This document shows, piece after piece, positions 8,485 to 18,791 of a DNA stretch of 64,000 nucleotides. Made by a program: the position numbers and the translations under genes. Positions within the stretch are counted from its first letter, which is position 1; each line of letters starts with the position of its first letter. Source of the DNA: GCA-002708315 sp964460905 (GTDB lineage: Bacteria > Bacteroidota > Bacteroidia > Bacteroidales > F082); NCBI GenBank assembly GCA_964460905.1, contig CAYWRM010000008.1:58840-122839 (forward strand), given 5' to 3'. Under the pieces are notes generated by a model. The model did no database searches. It worked only from the letters and a program-made list of their open reading frames with translations, and was not told the DNA's origin.

Positions 8485-9519
8485 ATGAAAAAAATTATAA
8501 TTGCAATTATTTCAATATCAGTACTCATTTCTTGTCAAAATAATAGTGAGCATTTAATTATGAACAGTGATAATGAAAAGGCCATTACTGTGAGAACAGA
8601 AGAATTGTCACTATCAACCGAATGCATCAAATTATCATATTCCGGCACTATAGATGCTGAAAAGACTATCCCTTTAACTTTTCAAACAACAGGAACTGTA
8701 AAGGCTATTTATGTTGAAGAAGGTGATTATGTGATAAGAGGTCAGTTGCTTGCTGAAACTGATAAGCAAAGTATGCAAAATGCTTATAACGCTGCAATTG
8801 CTAAATACGATCAAGCAGTTGATGCATATAACAGACTTGAAACAGTTTGGGAAGCTGGCAGTCTTCCGGAAATAAAATGGATTGAAATTGAAAGCAAAGT
8901 AAAACAGGCAAAGGCAAATTTAAATATATATAGAAAGAATCTGGACAACTGTGAAATGAGAGCCCCAGATAATGGTTTTATTGGGAAAAGAGATATGGAG
9001 ATTGGCGTTTCTGCCATACAATTTATCTCACCTATAGAGATTGTTAAAATAGAATATGTTTATGCAAATATCTCAATACCTGAAAATGAGATAAACTTTT
9101 TTGAAAAGGGACAAAAAGCAATTGTTATTGTATCGGCCATAAATAACCAAAACTTCGCTGGAATTGTTGAACATATTGGAGTAGTAGCAGATAAAATTTC
9201 AAGAACTTATAAAGTAAAAATAAAGATTAAGAATAATGACATTAAAATCAAACCCGGAATGGTTTGCAAAGTTAAAATTGATATGGAACTACTTAAATCA
9301 CAATTATTAGTCCCAATAACTGCCATTAACCAAACATCAATTAATGAGGCATATGTTTATGTGGTTAATACAAATAATAATAGAGCTCTTAAGAAACAGA
9401 TTGAAATAGGAGGGATAATTAATAATAAGATATCTGTAATATCAGGAATTAAACCGGGCGAATTAATCATTACCTCTGGTAGTCATAAACTTAGTGATAA
9501 TACATTAATTAGCTATTAA
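8485..9519 (+). CDS. RND efflux periplasmic adaptor (membrane fusion lipoprotein)
   Basis: 344 residues. The signal peptide ends in VLISC, so it is lipid-anchored. The order is typical of HlyD/AcrA adaptors: a lipoyl half (GTVKAIYVEEGDYVIRGQLLAETD) near residue 70, a short alpha-hairpin with AYNAAIAKYDQAVDAYNRL, the second lipoyl half (CEMRAPDNGFIGK) near 155, then beta-barrel and membrane-proximal domains. The hairpin is short, as in adaptors that meet TolC tip to tip. It links the RND permease to the outer-membrane channel encoded next. First gene of the pump operon, behind sites B and C. Confidence 0.9.
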   Translation: MKKIIIAIISISVLISCQNNSEHLIMNSDNEKAITVRTEELSLSTECIKLSYSGTIDAEKTIPLTFQTTGTVKAIYVEEGDYVIRGQLLAETDKQSMQNAYNAAIAKYDQAVDAYNRLETVWEAGSLPEIKWIEIESKVKQAKANLNIYRKNLDNCEMRAPDNGFIGKRDMEIGVSAIQFISPIEIVKIEYVYANISIPENEINFFEKGQKAIVIVSAINNQNFAGIVEHIGVVADKISRTYKVKIKIKNNDIKIKPGMVCKVKIDMELLKSQLLVPITAINQTSINEAYVYVVNTNNNRALKKQIEIGGIINNKISVISGIKPGELIITSGSHKLSDNTLISY

Positions 9520-9550
9520 TCCAATTTTTGAATTTTTGAAACAAGTGAAT

Positions 9551-12500
9551 ATGAAGAGGAAGATAAATATTATTGAAGCAGCCATGAAATATAAACAGAT
9601 CATTATTGCATTCACACTTGTGATGATGATATTGGGAATATTAGGCTTAATAAATATGCCACGACGTGAATTTCCAGAGTTTATTATACGCCAAGGCGTT
9701 ATTGTTGGCATTTATCCAGGTGCAACATCATCTGAAGTTGAGGAACAATTAACCAAGGTTGTTGAAAACTACATTTTTGGTTATGAGGAGGTTAATAAGG
9801 AAAAAACCGTATCTAACTCAACTGAAGGAAGAATGGTTATTTATGTAGAACTTAATGACGACATCCTTAATTCTGATAAATTTTGGTCTAAACTAAGGCA
9901 TGGTCTGGATGAATTAAAACAGCAAAAACTACCATCCGGTGTAATTGCGTTAGTGGGCAATAATGATTTTGGAGATGTTTCGGCAATGCTGATAACAATG
10001 TCATCAGAACAAAAATCATTTAGGCAGTTAGAAGAAATAATGAAACAATTGGAGTCGGAAATTAGAAGTATACCAAGTGTTTCAAAAATAAAACGTTATG
10101 GCACTCAAAAGGAACAAATATTTGTATATCTGGATCACAACAAAATAAGTGAGTACAATGTAAATCCTACATCAATTATGGCATCCTTTCGGTTGCAAGA
10201 CCTATTGAATTATGCTGGAGTATTAAATACGGGGGAACTAGAATTACCTATTCATCTACCATCCAAATACGAATCGGAAAAAGATTTGGAAGAACAAATA
10301 GTCTTTTCTGATTATTCGGGTAATAACATCAGGCTCAAAGATGTTGCCCAAATAAAAAGGAAATACAAAGACCCTGATAACTATATAAAGAACAATGGAA
10401 ACAACGCATTATTACTATCACTTGAAATGCAAAGTGGCAATAATATTGTTGAATTCGGTAATGATATTAAAGAGTTACTTGATGATTTCTCGAAAAGATC
10501 TGATAGTGATGTAAAAATTAATGTAATCTCTGATTTACCTTCAGTAGTTGATAATTCAATATCACACTTTCTCACTGAATTTCTAATTGCAATAATGGCC
10601 GTTATAGCTGTTACAATGATACTTCTTCCTTTTAGAGTTTCATCAGTGGCTGCTGTAACAATACCAATATCAATATTAATTACAATAGGTATCATGCAGT
10701 TGGTAGGTATAGAGCTACATATAGTTACTCTTGCCGGGTTAATAGTAGTTCTTGGGATGGTAGTGGATAACGCTATTGTCGTTATAGATAATCATGTTGA
10801 AAAATTAGATCAAGGTGAAACTCCTTGGAATGCTGCCTGGAAATCTGCAACTGAGCTTTTTATTCCGGTATTGTCAGCAACTGCAGCAATAACAGCTGCA
10901 TTTTTCCCATTAATGCTATTTATCGAGGGTATGGGAGGCGACTTTGTTGGATCATTCCCTATTACGATTGGAATTGCTCTGGTTATCTCCATGATTGTAG
11001 CTATTTTACTAGTTCCATTTATGTGCTTTGTATTTATAAAAAAGGGATTGGTAAAAAAAGATATTAAATCAAAAAGAAGCTTTCTCGACATAGTTCAACT
11101 AAATTATAATAAGGCAATTGACCAAATTTTTAAACACCCTAAATTTACAATAGGTCTAGGTGTAATAATTGTAATACTCAGCATATTATTATTTTTAAGG
11201 ATAGATATCAAGATGTTTCCAGCAATGGATCGTGATCAATTTGCAGTTGAAGTTTATTTACCCGAAGGAGTAGCACTGGAACAAACAGCAATGGTTATAG
11301 ACAGTATCGAAACTATACTATCGAAAGATCCTAAAGTAGTAAATATTGCTTCATTTATTGGTACGAGCTCCCCTAGATTTAACGATCTATATGCTCCTCA
11401 TCTACCAGAAAAGAATTTCGGACAATTAATAGTTAACACCATTTCAAAGGATGCAACCATAGAATTGCTTGACAGATACTCGGATGGATATAGTGATATA
11501 CTACCCTTGGCACACATTAAATTCAAGCAGATAGCCATGGAATCGTTCAAAGCCCCTATAGAAATTAGAATATCTGGTGAAAACATCAATATTCTAAAAA
11601 GTAAAGCATCAGAAGTAAGCAAAATTCTTAAAGCAAATAAAAATATCACATGGGTTAGAAACGATTGGGGTGAGATGCGGAAAGGAATAAAGATTGATCT
11701 TGACCGAAATAAAACAAACAGCATGGGTTTTGCAACTACTATGGTGGCATCATCTCTTTTGAGTTCAATAGATGGAATTCCAATTGCCAAAGTATGGGAA
11801 GGAGATTATGGTCTCGATGTAATTCTTACCGAAGAAAAATATACAACGAATGATATAAGTAAGATTGGTGATAAACATATTACATCAATGTTTGGAATGG
11901 GGACAGCACCGTTGAGATCGATTGCCGACATTAAACCTGATTGGACAGAAGGAAACATTGCAAGACGAAATGGTGTTAGAACAATAACTGTGCAAGCCGA
12001 CATAAAAAGAAATCTAATAGCTTCAAATATTCTTAATGATGTCAAGCCACAAATCGACAGATTACATCTTGATCAGGGTTGTAAAATTGAATATGGAGGT
12101 GATAGGGAGGCAACAGCCGATAATATGGTTCCATTAGTTTATTCATTGGCTGTTAGTTTACTTCTAATATTTTTTATACTTCTAATACAGTTTAAAACTA
12201 CACGTAGAGCACTCCTTATTATGTCTACAATGTTATTAAGCTTTCCTGGAGCAGCACTAGGATTATGGATAACTGGTTACCCATTTGGTATGACTTCTTT
12301 TATAGGTATTATCGGCTTAGTAGGTATTGTTGTTCGAAACGGAATAATACTAATCGACTATGCTTTTGAACTAGTAAATAAAAAAGGTTATTCGTTTAAA
12401 GATGCGGCAATTGCTGCCGGTAAAAGGCGTATGCGTCCAATATTTTTAACATCTATGGCTGCAGCCATGGGTGTCGTCCCGATGATAATCAGTCAATCTC

Positions 12501-12652
12501 CCCTATGGGGTCCCTTGGGAGCTGTTATTTGCTTTGGGATGATTATAGGCATGGTACTCACTTTGTTTATACTACCGGTACTCTATTGGGTATCATCAGA
12601 AAATAAATATAGTATCAAACAAATTGAGAAATCATCAAACTATTCTAATTAA
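9551..12652 (+). CDS. RND multidrug efflux permease
   Basis: 1033 residues from the ATG at 9551; a TTG five codons upstream is less likely. It has the duplicated RND layout of 12 membrane helices and two large periplasmic loops (about residues 35-340 and 555-855). TM4 carries GMVVDNAIVVID with the Asp of the proton relay. PRREFPEF near residue 40 matches the family. The periplasmic loops choose the substrate, which cannot be read from sequence; the setting next to a TetR gene favours toxic compounds over metals. It works as a trimer with the adaptor and TolC protein on either side. Confidence 0.9.
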   Translation: MKRKINIIEAAMKYKQIIIAFTLVMMILGILGLINMPRREFPEFIIRQGVIVGIYPGATSSEVEEQLTKVVENYIFGYEEVNKEKTVSNSTEGRMVIYVELNDDILNSDKFWSKLRHGLDELKQQKLPSGVIALVGNNDFGDVSAMLITMSSEQKSFRQLEEIMKQLESEIRSIPSVSKIKRYGTQKEQIFVYLDHNKISEYNVNPTSIMASFRLQDLLNYAGVLNTGELELPIHLPSKYESEKDLEEQIVFSDYSGNNIRLKDVAQIKRKYKDPDNYIKNNGNNALLLSLEMQSGNNIVEFGNDIKELLDDFSKRSDSDVKINVISDLPSVVDNSISHFLTEFLIAIMAVIAVTMILLPFRVSSVAAVTIPISILITIGIMQLVGIELHIVTLAGLIVVLGMVVDNAIVVIDNHVEKLDQGETPWNAAWKSATELFIPVLSATAAITAAFFPLMLFIEGMGGDFVGSFPITIGIALVISMIVAILLVPFMCFVFIKKGLVKKDIKSKRSFLDIVQLNYNKAIDQIFKHPKFTIGLGVIIVILSILLFLRIDIKMFPAMDRDQFAVEVYLPEGVALEQTAMVIDSIETILSKDPKVVNIASFIGTSSPRFNDLYAPHLPEKNFGQLIVNTISKDATIELLDRYSDGYSDILPLAHIKFKQIAMESFKAPIEIRISGENINILKSKASEVSKILKANKNITWVRNDWGEMRKGIKIDLDRNKTNSMGFATTMVASSLLSSIDGIPIAKVWEGDYGLDVILTEEKYTTNDISKIGDKHITSMFGMGTAPLRSIADIKPDWTEGNIARRNGVRTITVQADIKRNLIASNILNDVKPQIDRLHLDQGCKIEYGGDREATADNMVPLVYSLAVSLLLIFFILLIQFKTTRRALLIMSTMLLSFPGAALGLWITGYPFGMTSFIGIIGLVGIVVRNGIILIDYAFELVNKKGYSFKDAAIAAGKRRMRPIFLTSMAAAMGVVPMIISQSPLWGPLGAVICFGMIIGMVLTLFILPVLYWVSSENKYSIKQIEKSSNYSN

Positions 12653-12806
12653 TCCATGCTTATAGCTATAAACTTTAAAAGATGAAACGAACATGTTCTT
12701 TATTTATCATAAATAGCACATAAGTGTATGATTAAAAAAGAATATGTGAGTTCCTGAATGTGCAATAAATTTTTTGCATTTTCAGCAAACAAAAAATTTT
12801 AAACAG

Positions 12807-14150
12807 ATGAAAAGAAACATAATTATATTATTGTTGGGACTTGTACCGTGGTCGATTATTGCCCAATCATTCACACTCGAATCATGTAAACAGTTGGCAT
12901 TGGAGAATAATCGAAAAATCAAAGATGCTCAATTAAAAACATATGAATCACAAGAAGTAAAGAAAAATGCAGTTACTAAGTATTTTCCTAAAGTTATGGG
13001 AGGTGCTATTGTAATGAAGTCCAATGACTATCTTCTTAAGGAAAAAATACCTGAGGCAAATTTGCCTGTTTATGATGGGAATCCTGCTAACCTCCAAACT
13101 GCGACTCAATTCGCCTATTTTCCGGGCATGGATCTGAACTTATTTGACTACGCTAATATTGGTTATGTAGCTGCAATTCAACCTGTATATATGGGTGGAC
13201 GAGTAAGATATGGGAATAGCTTAGCAACAAAAGGAGTTGAAATTAAACAACATCAACTTGAACTAACCAAACAAGAAGTATTAGTTACAATTGAAGAGCA
13301 ATATTGGACAATAGTATCTTTAAAAGAAAGAATGAAAACTATCGATAGTTATTATGATCTCCTTGAAAATCTATTGGGTGATATCAAAGTATCATATGAA
13401 GCCGGACTTGCTCAAAAAACAGATTTATTAAAAATTGAGTTGGAAATAAATGAACTTAAAGGAAAAAAACTGCAATTATTAAATGGACAAGAAATAATGA
13501 CTCGAATGATATGTCAGAATATGGGGGTAGAATATAATGAGTTGGCTGATATTGTTTATAAAGAGTTAACCATTGATAATGTTACTCATAGTGAACAAAA
13601 CAGTGATTTGGCATACTTAAAACGACAGGAATATCAGATACTCACCAAAGCAATTGAGGCTGAGAAACTGCAAACGAAAATTGCTCGGGGTGAAACTCTC
13701 CCACAGCTTACAGTGGGATTACAGGGGCTGTATCTAGATATGATGGAAACCCAGAGCACTAACTACCTTGGTTTTGCAACTCTTAATATACCAATATCTG
13801 ATTGGTGGGGAGGAACACATAAAGTAAAAGAACATAAATATAAAATTGAAATAGCAGAAAATGATCTTGCAGAAAAAAGTGAACTCATTAGACTGCAAAT
13901 TATAAATGCAGATAAAGAATTAGTTGAAAGCACTGAGCAAATATTGATTGCCACCAGTTCGCTAAGCTATGCAAGCGAAAACCTCAAAATAACGAAAGAC
14001 AATTACAAAGCAGGTTTATTAAACACATCTGAGTTACTTGAAGCTCAAGCTTTGTTTCAAGATGCTGAAAACAATTTAACTGATGCATTGTGTACAAATA
14101 AAATAAAACAGGCTTTGTGTAAAAAGAGTCGAGGAATAGTAAATCTATAA
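12807..14150 (+). CDS. TolC-family outer-membrane efflux channel
   Basis: 447 residues from the ATG at 12807, which begins a clean signal peptide (MKRNIIILLLGLVPWSIIAQ); the frame extends 11 codons upstream only through a TTG. After the signal, FTLESCKQLALENNRKIKDAQ is the usual start of the first OEP repeat, and a second coiled-coil repeat starts around residue 270. It forms the trimeric exit duct of the pump. The 154-base gap after the permease has a GAACATGTTC palindrome at 12689 but no clear promoter box, so read-through from the permease is likely. Confidence 0.9.
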   Translation: MKRNIIILLLGLVPWSIIAQSFTLESCKQLALENNRKIKDAQLKTYESQEVKKNAVTKYFPKVMGGAIVMKSNDYLLKEKIPEANLPVYDGNPANLQTATQFAYFPGMDLNLFDYANIGYVAAIQPVYMGGRVRYGNSLATKGVEIKQHQLELTKQEVLVTIEEQYWTIVSLKERMKTIDSYYDLLENLLGDIKVSYEAGLAQKTDLLKIELEINELKGKKLQLLNGQEIMTRMICQNMGVEYNELADIVYKELTIDNVTHSEQNSDLAYLKRQEYQILTKAIEAEKLQTKIARGETLPQLTVGLQGLYLDMMETQSTNYLGFATLNIPISDWWGGTHKVKEHKYKIEIAENDLAEKSELIRLQIINADKELVESTEQILIATSSLSYASENLKITKDNYKAGLLNTSELLEAQALFQDAENNLTDALCTNKIKQALCKKSRGIVNL

Positions 14151-14187
14151 TAATCAAATAAATATAAATTAATTAAAATTTAAAATC

Positions 14188-14784
14188 ATGAAAACATTAA
14201 AAATTAAATCATTAGTAATTGCATTATCATTATTGATAAGCTTTAGTATCAATGCTCAAGATTTCCATTACGGAATAAAAGCAGGGACAAATTTTGCAGT
14301 ACAATCAGAAATAGCAAGTTACTTCAATAATAGTGATATTAGAACTGGCTTAAGTGTTGGAGCTTTTGGTAATATGGATGTGAACAATTGGTTTTCGCTA
14401 CAAACCGAAGTGAATTATGATCAAAAAGGTGGCAAAACGGAAACTTCTACTAATAAATACGACTACTTAACAGTACCGGTACTTGCAAAATTTTCATTGG
14501 GAAAGAGTGATAGAACAGCATTACAGTTTAATCTAAATGCTGGCCCATACGCTGGTTTCTTATTAAATTCGGAATCAGATATTGAAGGAGTTACAACTGA
14601 CTTAGGTGAAAATACAAAGGATTTTGAAATGGGAGTTATTGCAGGTTTTGGCATGAAATATCCCATAGCAAAAAATAATATCGTATTTGATTTGCGAATG
14701 GGACTTGGACTAACATCTTATGATGAAATAGACTCAGATCCCAGAAATAAATACATCGGTATTACCTTAGGTTATGAGTTTTAG
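14188..14784 (+). CDS. PorT-like outer-membrane beta-barrel protein
   Basis: 198 residues with a signal peptide ending SINAQ, then a repeated pattern of amphipathic strands with aromatic ends (FHYGIKAGTNFAV, FSLQTEVNYDQKGG, FGMKYPIA). This is the small eight-stranded outer-membrane barrel type common in Bacteroidota. No enzyme motif is seen. It follows the TolC gene by 37 bases and precedes a strong terminator, so it is probably the last gene of the efflux operon; an efflux role is not established. Confidence 0.75.
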   Translation: MKTLKIKSLVIALSLLISFSINAQDFHYGIKAGTNFAVQSEIASYFNNSDIRTGLSVGAFGNMDVNNWFSLQTEVNYDQKGGKTETSTNKYDYLTVPVLAKFSLGKSDRTALQFNLNAGPYAGFLLNSESDIEGVTTDLGENTKDFEMGVIAGFGMKYPIAKNNIVFDLRMGLGLTSYDEIDSDPRNKYIGITLGYEF

Positions 14785-14811
14785 AAATAAAATTTATAAG
14801 GTTTTTGAAAT

Positions 14812-14843
14812 AAAAATCCCAGGCCAGTTGGCCTGGGATTTTT
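14812..14843 (+). terminator. Strong intrinsic terminator after efflux operon
   Basis: Perfect 14-bp stem: AAAAATCCCAGGCC at 14812-14825, loop AGTT, and its complement ending in a T run at 14830-14843. The A-run on the left means it can also work for the opposite strand, towards the T9SS gene that ends at 14918. Confidence 0.9.
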
Positions 14844-14917
14844 CGATTTTTATAAAGAGATTTATTACTTAGTATTAAATAAGCAAATTAAATTAAATAT
14901 AAACTATTGAATCAGAG

Positions 14918-17900
14918 TTAATCCTTAATAATTTTTATCTGTTCACTAAATGTTCCACCGGAGATATTTACAAAATAAATACCAGAAGGTTGATTTGTAA
15001 GATCAATCTGCTTTTCGTTATTTTCCAACAATGATGAGTAAACTACTTTACCCGAAATATTTGTAATTATTACCTGAACGCTAGTTATTGCATCCTTAAG
15101 TTTTAAAGTAAACATACCATTATTTGGATTTGGAAAGATGTAAGCTTTAGAATTCTTTACATCCTCAATACCAACATGTGGATCGTTGCTAATTATAACA
15201 TTATCAATAAAAATTGGGTTACCATAAAAACTGAAAGTTGAGAACTTTATTTTCACCTCTTTTTGTCCGGCCCATTGTGAGATGTCAATTTTGTTGCAAT
15301 CACTACCATAACCAGCTCCGCACCAATCTTCAGTAACTTCAGGTATAAAACCTTCGGTAGTTAAAGGATGTGTTGCAAATGATCCTTCACCATCATCACC
15401 ACCAGAGAAAATCCTTGTCCAGTTTTCACCGCAATCAGTTGAAATGGATATTATCAATGAATCAGTGGCTGTAGCGAAATATCTTGCATAAGCATGATCA
15501 AAATTGAGATATACCTCTGTAAAACTGGTTAAATCAAGCGGTGGACTTATCAGATTATCAATTTGCCCAATGGCCAATATCTCACGGAAGTTAACCCAGG
15601 CTGCAGTATTACCGGGAGTGTTACCTCCAACTTCTTTTAGTTCCCAAGTTTTATTATTGTCAGGGTTTTCAATTGTCCATGCTTCATCCAATATAATTGT
15701 TTCAAAATCTTCATCAAACGGTAAGTCATACCCACCTACGTTTAAAAAGTCATCCTTAGTATCACTGCTTTGTCCATTTACATTTGATGCAGTTAATGTT
15801 ACCGAATAATAACCATAATCACTAAACTCAACAACCGGATTCTGAGAAAACGCATCAGTTCCATCAGTAAACATGTAAGTTTCCGGGGTAATTTCCCATT
15901 CCCAACTGATTGGGAAATATGAAGTCAAATCTGTTAAAAATATTTTATCGCCAAAACAAACAGCATTTACATCTGCTTTAAAATCAATTTCTGGCATTAA
16001 AGTAGTACTTGATGTGATATAATCTTCTTTAGTAATTGTGCTAGACCCTAAATCATTTGTTACTGTAAGTGTAACATCGAAAACACCTTCATTCTCGTAC
16101 ACAATATTAGCAGGATTTTTTTCACTGGAAGTTGAAGGAGTTCCCCCCTCAAATGTCCATTCATAAGTTGTTGGAGGACCTAATGCAAGGGAAGTAAAAT
16201 TTACAAAATGCCCTGTTGGGATTAAAGTATATTCAGCCACAAATTCAGAAATAGGTTGCACAGCATAAACATCAGATTCCCAAAGGCCACGACCATAGGT
16301 AGCGGCACGAATTTTATTAATTTGATAATTAATTTCAAGTTCCAAAACAATCACATTTGGTAATCCTTCCCAGTATGTTTCATACTGGTAAAGTGTATTA
16401 TCGATATAATAAATTCCAACATCCATACCTACGTACAAAGATGCTGCAGGATCATCATAGAAAACAACACAGTTAGCAGGAATATTTGGCAGGTTTAATG
16501 AATAATTTGTCCAGTTATCACCTGCATCTTCAGAGATATAAAGTTTTTTCCCTTCATCAAAACCTGAAACGGAAACAGCTATCATCTCGGGGTTGGAAGG
16601 ATGAATAGCAATATAGGAAATTGCATTTGATGGAAGTCCGTTACTTACATCACTCCATGTTAGTCCACCATCTTTTGTTCTTTTTAACGTACTTCCAAAT
16701 GAAGCAAAAATATAATCAGGGTTAGATTCACATATAGCCAATTGCTTAACCGTAGTACTAAAATCTGATATTGTCGTCCAGCTCTGCATACCGTCAGTGG
16801 TTTTTCTTACTCCATTGTCATTTCCAACATATAAAGTTTGAGGTTCAGTAGGATGAATTACAAATGGTGTAACCCAGCTTCCACTTCCCGGTTGAGTTAC
16901 ATCTATCCTATTCGCACCACCATTATTTGACTTGTTAAATGATCCACCTTGTGTTGTTCCATAAACTATGTTTTCATTGGAATAATCTACTAGGCATTCC
17001 ATACCATCTGCTCCAAGCCACTCATGCCAATAATCAGTTGAATATACACTGGTACCATTATCTTGCGAACCACCTAATAACTTATATGGATGATTTTTTG
17101 AGCCACCAATTCTGTAAAATTGGCGAATACCTATACCGGATGTTAAGTCAACCCAGTTTTCGCCGCTATCTTCTGATTTACAGACCAACCCATCCGAACC
17201 TACGTATAAAGTACCTTCTTCAAAATGAGCCCAGTGCATATCGCAGTGAGTATAACCCCTATCATTATTATAAGTCCATTCGGTAGTTGCTACCCAATTT
17301 TCTCCTCCATCAAGAGTTCTCCATGTAATAATCCCTAAAAGATGCACTTCTTCAGGATTTATATGAGAGGCTGCCAAACCAAGATCATAACCTGATTGTG
17401 AGCTGTTGTCATCACCTTGAGGGCTGTAGCCAAGCATTTGAGGAGAATCAGCTTTAAGATCAAATGATTCACCACTGTCTTCCGATTTATAAAAACCACC
17501 GAACAGGCCATTTGTACCCGCGCACATAAAATACACATAATCCGGTGCAGCATCAGTCACAGCTATTTGTGCCCTGCCATTACTGGAAGGTAACCCCTCC
17601 TCTATTTGTATAAATGAATCACCACCATCTGTTGATTTAAAAAATTTCTTTGTAAGAGCATAGATTGTACTGGGGTCTCCTGGTTTAAACTCAATGTCAT
17701 CTATATGCCCACTTAGAATTTGTTCCCATGTATCAGCTCCATCATACGATCTGTACAAACCATTATTAACAGAACAAAAAATGGTATTAGGTTCATTAGG
17801 ATGAATTAGCAACTTTTCTACTGTCAGATTTTGATCTATAGTATGCACCATTCCGGTTGTTTCCCAGTTTTGACCACCATTGGTTGATTTTAATACTCCA

Positions 17901-18520
17901 ATACTATAATTACTTGAAGCATCTCTGTCGCCTGTACCGATGTAAACAATATTTGAATTAGTTGGATCAATTGCAATTGCAGACACTCCCATTACCGGCA
18001 GATGATCAGTTAATACTTCCCAGTTTTCTCCTTCATCTGTTGTTTTCCAGCATCCTCCTGATGGAGCACCAATATATACTGTTTGAGAGTCGTTTGGATC
18101 AACAACAACTACATTAACCCTACCAATGCCCGGATTCCAATGGCCTGTGTTCTCTTCCCAGACTCGAGGGCCAAGCTCTTCCCAAGTGCTCCTAACATTG
18201 GAGCGGGAAGAATAATTGGCATTGAATTTTTCCATTTCATACCATAAATGTGCCTGACTTTGTCTTTCTCCTGAAGGAAGAGTTCTGTCATAATTCATGA
18301 ATTCCCACCGTTTGTATATTTTATACATGGTTCCTCTACCTGTTCCAACTACTTCAAAATAGCTTTCCGCTTCACGCTGAACATCATAAAAGTTTACTGT
18401 TGGATCCTCCATCATTATGAACCATTTCGGAACTCCATCAACTAATAAGTCTTGTGAGTTTGCACTATTATAACAAAAAAAGACTGCTATAAATGACATG
18501 GATACGATAAGTTTTTTCAT
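14918..18520 (-). CDS. T9SS-secreted Asp-box (VPS10/sortilin-like) protein with PKD domains
   Basis: 1200 residues. A signal peptide ends at NSQ around residue 22. Residues about 130-750 hold many Asp-box turns (KTTDEGENWEVL, KSTNGGQNWETT, KTTDGMQSWTTI) of VPS10/glycosidase-type beta-propellers. A PKD domain (TYEWTFEGGTPS) lies near 770-845, and a second PKD-like domain follows. Next comes a beta-sandwich near 945-1120 (FDEDFETI, then IDNVIISND). The last 75 residues (YIFPNPNNGMFTLKLK ... GIYFVNISGG) are a type IX secretion sorting domain. It should be exported and attached or released at the cell surface. No hydrolase residues are evident; binding to glycans or peptides is a guess. Confidence 0.85.
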   Translation of the reverse strand: MKKLIVSMSFIAVFFCYNSANSQDLLVDGVPKWFIMMEDPTVNFYDVQREAESYFEVVGTGRGTMYKIYKRWEFMNYDRTLPSGERQSQAHLWYEMEKFNANYSSRSNVRSTWEELGPRVWEENTGHWNPGIGRVNVVVVDPNDSQTVYIGAPSGGCWKTTDEGENWEVLTDHLPVMGVSAIAIDPTNSNIVYIGTGDRDASSNYSIGVLKSTNGGQNWETTGMVHTIDQNLTVEKLLIHPNEPNTIFCSVNNGLYRSYDGADTWEQILSGHIDDIEFKPGDPSTIYALTKKFFKSTDGGDSFIQIEEGLPSSNGRAQIAVTDAAPDYVYFMCAGTNGLFGGFYKSEDSGESFDLKADSPQMLGYSPQGDDNSSQSGYDLGLAASHINPEEVHLLGIITWRTLDGGENWVATTEWTYNNDRGYTHCDMHWAHFEEGTLYVGSDGLVCKSEDSGENWVDLTSGIGIRQFYRIGGSKNHPYKLLGGSQDNGTSVYSTDYWHEWLGADGMECLVDYSNENIVYGTTQGGSFNKSNNGGANRIDVTQPGSGSWVTPFVIHPTEPQTLYVGNDNGVRKTTDGMQSWTTISDFSTTVKQLAICESNPDYIFASFGSTLKRTKDGGLTWSDVSNGLPSNAISYIAIHPSNPEMIAVSVSGFDEGKKLYISEDAGDNWTNYSLNLPNIPANCVVFYDDPAASLYVGMDVGIYYIDNTLYQYETYWEGLPNVIVLELEINYQINKIRAATYGRGLWESDVYAVQPISEFVAEYTLIPTGHFVNFTSLALGPPTTYEWTFEGGTPSTSSEKNPANIVYENEGVFDVTLTVTNDLGSSTITKEDYITSSTTLMPEIDFKADVNAVCFGDKIFLTDLTSYFPISWEWEITPETYMFTDGTDAFSQNPVVEFSDYGYYSVTLTASNVNGQSSDTKDDFLNVGGYDLPFDEDFETIILDEAWTIENPDNNKTWELKEVGGNTPGNTAAWVNFREILAIGQIDNLISPPLDLTSFTEVYLNFDHAYARYFATATDSLIISISTDCGENWTRIFSGGDDGEGSFATHPLTTEGFIPEVTEDWCGAGYGSDCNKIDISQWAGQKEVKIKFSTFSFYGNPIFIDNVIISNDPHVGIEDVKNSKAYIFPNPNNGMFTLKLKDAITSVQVIITNISGKVVYSSLLENNEKQIDLTNQPSGIYFVNISGGTFSEQIKIIKD

Positions 18521-18739
18521 ACGAATAGTTTTTAAATTGCTAGTATTGATATTTGTTTTGGTTCAATTAATCTCTAAATTCACTTTATAAAAAATAAACT
18601 CTTTTTTTTAAAAATGCAATCATCAAAGATAGCATAAGTTATTAACCGAATAGGATAAATTACTTATTTATTACTTAAACCTCCTATTTGTAATTTATTG
18701 TTATACAAAATTTATTTATTGATTAACAATATATATTAC

Positions 18740-18770
18740 TTGTTTATTAATATTATTTGTTTTATCTTTG
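18740..18770 (+). promoter_or_regulatory. Promoter of the DUF2975-YozG operon
   Basis: TTG at 18740-18742 and TATCTTTG at 18763-18770, 20 bp apart, match the Bacteroidota consensus. Predicted start near 18777, giving a leader of about 15 bases before the ATG 18792. The rest of the 271-base gap is AT-rich without other signals. Confidence 0.65.
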
Positions 18771-18791
18771 CAAAGAATTAAAACTCTTTAT

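Noticed and set aside
12689..12698. GAACATGTTC palindrome before the TolC gene
   Set aside because: Short, lacks a nearby promoter box and has no second copy at the other efflux promoters.
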